This document shows positions 60,227 through 64,000 of a DNA stretch of 64,000 nucleotides, one piece after another. The stretch spans positions 975,745 to 1,039,744 of the forward strand of contig NZ_REFC01000011.1 of assembly GCF_003688405.1 (NCBI RefSeq), written 5' to 3'. Under the pieces are notes generated by a model. That model was not told the DNA's origin and did not search any database. It was given only the letters and a program-made list of their open reading frames with translations. Both the position numbers and the translations under genes were made by a program. Numbering within the stretch: position 1 is the stretch's first letter; every line of letters begins with the position of its first letter. Source of the DNA: Ulvibacter antarcticus (GTDB lineage Bacteria > Bacteroidota > Bacteroidia > Flavobacteriales > Flavobacteriaceae).

Positions 60227-62692
60227 ATGAATAGAAAGGAATTAGAAGAAATAGCTCAAAGTTGGTTTGAAAGGCAGGGTTGGAAACCATTTCCGTTTCA
60301 AAAACAAACGTGGACTGCTTTTCTTCAAGGTAAAAACGGACTCTTAAACGCTCCCACCGGAAGTGGTAAAACCTATGCGCTTTGGGTACCAATTGTTTTA
60401 GAATCTATAAAAAAAAATCCTAACTATAAAACAAAACCACAAAAGGGATTATTGGCAATTTGGGTGACACCCTTACGTGCACTTTCCGTAGAAATTAAAC
60501 AAGCAGCAGAACGTTTTGTAGAGGAATTAGAGATCCCGTTAACAGTTGGTATAAGATCTGGAGATACGTCACAAAAAGAACGTGCCGCGCAGAAAAGAAA
60601 GATGCCTAATTTATTAATTACAACACCAGAAAGTTTACAATTATTGCTTGCTGCAAAAGGGTATGATAAAATGTTTGAAAATCTAATTGGTGTGGTTGTA
60701 GATGAGTGGCACGAATTAGTAGGCAATAAACGAGGTGTACAAATGACGCTAGCTTTATCGCGATTACAAACAATTGCTCCTGCGATTCGTGTATGGGGTA
60801 TTTCGGCAACTATTGGCAATTTAGAGCAAGCAAGAGATATATTACTAGGTACTAAAAGTGAGGTCATATCAAATTCTGTTTTAATAAAAGCGAAAATAAA
60901 AAAGAACATTTCAGTCGCTTCCATTCTTCCAAAAAAAATAGAAAAATTTCCCTGGCGAGGACATTTAGGCTTACATTTATTAGAAGACATAATTCCTATT
61001 TTAGAAAAAAGTCAGTCTACTTTATTATTTACAAATACAAGAGCGCAATGCGAAATATGGTTTCAAAAAATTTTAGAAAAGCATCCAGAATTTGCAGGAG
61101 ATATTGCCATGCATCATGGTAGTATTAGTCGCGAAACCAGACTTTGGGTAGAGGAAGCTATTCGTACAGGCAATCTGAAAGTAGTGGTCTGTACATCGAG
61201 TTTAGATTTAGGAGTAGATTTTGCTCCTGTAGAAACTATTATCCAAATTGGGAGCCCTAAAGGTGTTTCTCGTTTTATGCAGCGAGCAGGAAGAAGTGGT
61301 CATCAACCGGGGAAAACAAGCGTTATTCATTTTCTGCCAACACATGCAATCGAGTTAATAGAAGCTTCTGCTTTGCGTAAGGCAGTAAAAAATAATGTTG
61401 TGGAGGATAGAGTGCCTCATCTCAATAGTTTTGATGTTTTAGTACAGTACTTAGTAACCTTAGCAGTGTCTAATGGCTTTTATCCAGACGAAATCTATCC
61501 AGAAATTAAAAGCACCTTTTGTTTCCAGGCAATCACAGAAGAACAATACCATTGGATTTTAAATTTTATAACACTAGGAGGTCAAAGTTTACAGGCGTAT
61601 GATGAATATAAACGGGTAGAAATTGAACCTGATGGTAAATTTAAAGTAAATAGTAAAGCAGTAGCAATGCGTCATCGTTTGCAAATTGGAACAATTGTAA
61701 GTGATGCAGTTTTAACAGTAAAATATTTAAAAGGTGGATTTATAGGCTCTATTGAAGAATGGTTTATCTCTAAATTAAGACCAGGTGATGTCTTTACGTT
61801 CGCAGGAAAAAAACTAGAATTATTCCGTATTCGAAACATGCAGGTTTTAGTGAAAAAGTCGAAACAAAAAACCTCTAAAGTTCCCAGTTGGATGGGAGGA
61901 CGTATGAGCTTTTCATCAGAGATGAGCGAATTACTTCGTGAAGAACTCTACATTGCGAATTCAGATTCCGCTAAAAAATCGAAAGAATTAAAAGCGTTAG
62001 AACCAATTTTTTTAAGGCAAAAACGTGAAAGTATTATTCCAAACAATGCAGAGTTTTTAATTGAAACATTTAAAACGCGAGAAGGGTACCATGCCGTTTT
62101 CTATCCCTTCGAAGGTTATTTTGTACATGAAGCGATGGGAAGTTTAATAGCCTATCGCATCAGTTTATTACTTCCTATAACATTTACGATAGCCTTTAAT
62201 GATTATGGTTTCGAGTTACTTTCTGACCAACCAATAGATGTGCAAGCGATTATAGATAATAACCTTTTTACAAGTGATTATTTAAGAAGTGATTTAGAAA
62301 AAAGTATCAATGCTTCGGAAATGGCAAAAAGAAAATTTCGGGATATTGCTGTTATTTCAGGATTGGTTTTTACTGGATTTCCAAATAAACTAGTAAAGAG
62401 TAAACATTTACAATCGAGCTCTCAATTATTATTTAGTGTGTTTCAAGAGTATGAGCCAGAAAATTTATTGTTTCAGCAAGCATTTCGAGAAATGTATGAG
62501 CATCAATTAGAAGAAGGAAGACTCCAATCTGCATTAGAAAGAATCAATAACCAAACCATGGTCTGGAAGCAATGTGTAAAACCAACCCCTTTTTCTTTTC
62601 CAATAATTACGGATCGTTTACGTGCTAAATTATCTTCGGAAAAATTAGCAGACAGAATAAGGCGAATGACAATGCAATTAGAAAAATCTTGA
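60227..62692 (+). CDS. Ligase-associated DNA damage response DEXH helicase (Lhr-like)
   Basis: An 821-residue SF2 helicase of the Lhr-core family. Walker A is A-P-T-G-S-G-K-T (42-49), the DEXH box is V-V-V-D-E-W-H (159-162), motif III G-I-S-A-T-I-G, motif V S-S-L-D-L-G-V-D-F, motif VI Q-R-A-G-R-S-G-H-Q. A winged-helix and Lhr-type C terminus follow (about 440-800). It is the third gene of the repair operon, followed 21 bp later by pdeM. Confidence 0.95.
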   Translation: MNRKELEEIAQSWFERQGWKPFPFQKQTWTAFLQGKNGLLNAPTGSGKTYALWVPIVLESIKKNPNYKTKPQKGLLAIWVTPLRALSVEIKQAAERFVEELEIPLTVGIRSGDTSQKERAAQKRKMPNLLITTPESLQLLLAAKGYDKMFENLIGVVVDEWHELVGNKRGVQMTLALSRLQTIAPAIRVWGISATIGNLEQARDILLGTKSEVISNSVLIKAKIKKNISVASILPKKIEKFPWRGHLGLHLLEDIIPILEKSQSTLLFTNTRAQCEIWFQKILEKHPEFAGDIAMHHGSISRETRLWVEEAIRTGNLKVVVCTSSLDLGVDFAPVETIIQIGSPKGVSRFMQRAGRSGHQPGKTSVIHFLPTHAIELIEASALRKAVKNNVVEDRVPHLNSFDVLVQYLVTLAVSNGFYPDEIYPEIKSTFCFQAITEEQYHWILNFITLGGQSLQAYDEYKRVEIEPDGKFKVNSKAVAMRHRLQIGTIVSDAVLTVKYLKGGFIGSIEEWFISKLRPGDVFTFAGKKLELFRIRNMQVLVKKSKQKTSKVPSWMGGRMSFSSEMSELLREELYIANSDSAKKSKELKALEPIFLRQKRESIIPNNAEFLIETFKTREGYHAVFYPFEGYFVHEAMGSLIAYRISLLLPITFTIAFNDYGFELLSDQPIDVQAIIDNNLFTSDYLRSDLEKSINASEMAKRKFRDIAVISGLVFTGFPNKLVKSKHLQSSSQLLFSVFQEYEPENLLFQQAFREMYEHQLEEGRLQSALERINNQTMVWKQCVKPTPFSFPIITDRLRAKLSSEKLADRIRRMTMQLEKS

Positions 62693-62713
62693 TTTGAAAC
62701 CTATTTCTTCTCT

Positions 62714-63352
62714 ATGAAAACACTAGAAATAAAATGTAATGACCAAAGCTTTATTCTGCACCCATTAGGTGTTGCTTACTGGAATGAAAAGAGCATTTTA
62801 CTAATTGCAGATGTGCATTTGGGGAAGGTTACGCATTTTAGAAAACATGGTAGTGCAGTGCCACAAAATAGTATTTACCATAATTTTAATCAATTACAGG
62901 AAGTTGTTTCCTTTTTCAAACCTAAAACTGTTTGTTTTTTAGGTGATTTGTTTCACAGTTCTATAAACAATGAATGGTTGCTATTTAAAAAGTGGGTTAA
63001 ACAATTAACCAGTGATGTTGTGTTAGTTTCTGGGAATCATGATATTATAGCTACAAATCATTACGATAAAATAAATATCAGCGTTAAAGAAGAATGGAAA
63101 ATAGATTCATTCCTATTGACACATTATCCACAAGATGAAATTGGCTTTTTTAATTTTTCTGGGCACATCCACCCAGGCGTTGAGCTGTTTGGTTTTGGTA
63201 GACAAAGATTAAAATTGAGTTGCTTTTATAAGAAAGAGAACCAAATGATTTTCCCGGCCTTTGGCAACTTTACAGGTAACTTTATTGTGAAACCCACTTC
63301 AGAGGATAAGGTATTTGTAAATACCGCGGACGAAGTTGTTCAAGTTTACTAA
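62714..63352 (+). CDS. pdeM: Ligase-associated DNA damage response endonuclease PdeM
   Basis: A 212-residue calcineurin-like phosphoesterase. Metal-binding motifs: I-A-D-V-H-L-G (D-x-H), L-G-D-L-F-H-S (GD), S-G-N-H-D (GNHD), L-T-H-Y-P (H) and S-G-H-I-H-P-G (GHxH). Length is normal. As last gene of the operon it completes the known exonuclease-ligase-helicase-endonuclease set. No clear terminator is seen after it; a repeat-rich region follows. Confidence 0.94.
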   Translation: MKTLEIKCNDQSFILHPLGVAYWNEKSILLIADVHLGKVTHFRKHGSAVPQNSIYHNFNQLQEVVSFFKPKTVCFLGDLFHSSINNEWLLFKKWVKQLTSDVVLVSGNHDIIATNHYDKINISVKEEWKIDSFLLTHYPQDEIGFFNFSGHIHPGVELFGFGRQRLKLSCFYKKENQMIFPAFGNFTGNFIVKPTSEDKVFVNTADEVVQVY

Positions 63353-63474
63353 TAAAAACAAGCTTGGAATTGCGATTGAGATCTATGTTTAATTCATTGA
63401 GCCGGCAGGTTAGTTTCTTTTTTCAGTAATGGAAAAAGAAAGGAATAAATATAGTATAGGTTCTAAAGTCGAGA
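63353..63474. other. Spacer with module A-tail remnant
   Basis: No gene. Around 63415-63445 a decayed module A tail can be read (TTTCTTTTTTCAGTAATGGAAAAAGAAA-like, shortened), i.e. the GGCAATG loop has become AGTAATG. Confidence 0.5.
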
Positions 63475-63508
63475 ATCGCGATACTTTAACAAACTCAGCA
63501 TGACATTA
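63475..63508. repeat. REP-like palindrome, degenerate copy
   Basis: CGATACTTTAACAAACTCAGCATGACATT, related to the copies at 28467 and 28846 and again just downstream of a module A tail remnant. Confidence 0.6.
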
Positions 63509-63518
63509 TGATCTCCAA

Positions 63519-63592
63519 TAGCCAACTTCCAATAATCCAATAATCCAATAATCCAATAATCCAATAATCCAACAATCCAACTTCCAGCTTCC
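63519..63592. repeat. Tandem array with 8-base step (CCAATAAT) and heptads
   Basis: Four to five units of CCAATAAT (period 8, unlike the other arrays), flanked by 7-base units such as TCCAACT and TCCAGCT. Confidence 0.82.
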
Positions 63593-63601
63593 AGCCATTT
63601 T

Positions 63602-63626
63602 AACCCCGGCTTAAGAAAATCTTTCA
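63602..63626 (+). repeat. Module A 5' end fragment
   Basis: Only the first 25 bases of module A are present (AACCCCGGCTTAAGAAAATC), then element C follows at once, as if module A were interrupted. Confidence 0.75.
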
Positions 63627-63636
63627 TTCACAAAGA

Positions 63637-63684
63637 ATCAAACCCCCTTCCTTCGAAGGAAGGGCAGGGGATGGATGTTTTTCA
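63637..63684. repeat. Palindromic element C, copy 2
   Basis: A perfect 20-bp palindrome, CCCTTCCTTC / GAAGGAAGGG, at 63645-63664, followed by GCAGGGGATGGATGTTTTTC. Confidence 0.8.
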
Positions 63685-63743
63685 CAATGCCTATAGAAAA
63701 GAATAATAGTATCCTTTAATTAAATCACGATGTATCGAGAAGC

Positions 63744-63825
63744 AACACCCAACACCCAACTTCCCACTTCCAGCTTCCAATTTCCCACTTCCAACACCTA
63801 ACACCCAACACCCATCACCCATTTT
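63744..63825. repeat. Heptanucleotide array before the last module A
   Basis: About eleven units, mainly CCCAACA, TCCCACT, TCCAGCT and CCCATCA, leading into module A as at 27407. Confidence 0.88.
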
Positions 63826-63826
63826 T

Positions 63827-64000
63827 AACCCCGGCTTCAGAAAACCTTCCGTAAATATTCAAGTAGGTGAAGCGTTAAGCACTTTCTTCTGTTTGAGTTC
63901 AATGAAATTGGACGAGTTAAGAAAGTGTAGTGATCCGACGTAGAATTTAGGATTGTTTTCTTCCGCCTAGACTTTTTTGTTTCTTTTTTCGGCAATGGAA
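63827..64000 (+). repeat. Repeat module A, copy 5 (cut by window end)
   Basis: Begins AACCCCGGCTTCAG. The inner hairpin reads GTTCAAT, loop GAA, ATTGGAC, the A:T variant of the covarying pair. The window ends inside the tail hairpin. Confidence 0.88.

Overview
The window is chromosomal DNA from a member of the Bacteroidetes, most likely a marine Flavobacteriaceae species. The evidence is a complete gliding motility / type IX secretion cluster (gldK-gldL-gldM-gldN), promoters of the TTG-N(19-21)-TAnnTTTG type, weak ribosome binding sites, MiaB next to a secG/TPR/LptE block, and many family-typical hypothetical proteins. The sequence is AT-rich by eye.

1-27 kb is mostly conserved core. On the minus strand are secG (cut by the window start), a TPR protein, an LptE-type lipoprotein, a sigma-54 activator, a lipoprotein and miaB. 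On the plus strand are a membrane protein, topA, a ureohydrolase-fold protein that has lost its metal ligands, and gldKLMN closed by a terminator. Then come an FAD oxidoreductase, DUF983, an ABC-F ATPase, a patatin-like lipase, small proteins, an AsmA-like protein, initiator tRNA-fMet with a truncated upstream copy, a DUF3095 protein and an FAD/NAD(P) protein.

27.2-31.6 kb is a repeat island with only two small genes. It is built from heptanucleotide tandem arrays and two alternating repeat modules, called A and B here. Their hairpins show compensatory changes between copies. The same material returns at 63.4-64 kb, and heptad arrays also sit against stop codons at 16.3, 16.6 and 25.5 kb.

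32.7-55.8 kb looks like a defence and accessory island, nearly all on the minus strand. It holds a GIY-YIG/DUF2075-helicase/S24 fusion coupled to a MazG-like pyrophosphohydrolase; DUF4236; a DUF1643 plus MazG-like pair; a Hachiman system (hamA-hamB); a tight membrane operon (vWA lipoprotein, coiled-coil 4TM protein, TerB-like, DUF6804-like, Cys-rich proteins, secreted nuclease); an HsdR_N-like nuclease; a two-component pair; a membrane TIR protein with a C-terminal propeller-like region; an FRG protein; and a SLATT-like two-TM protein.

56-63.4 kb is a DNA maintenance block: topoisomerase IB on the minus strand, and the four-gene ligase-associated DNA repair operon (exonuclease, ATP-dependent ligase, DEXH helicase, PdeM endonuclease) on the plus strand. 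No CRISPR array, rRNA, transposase or integrase was recognised.
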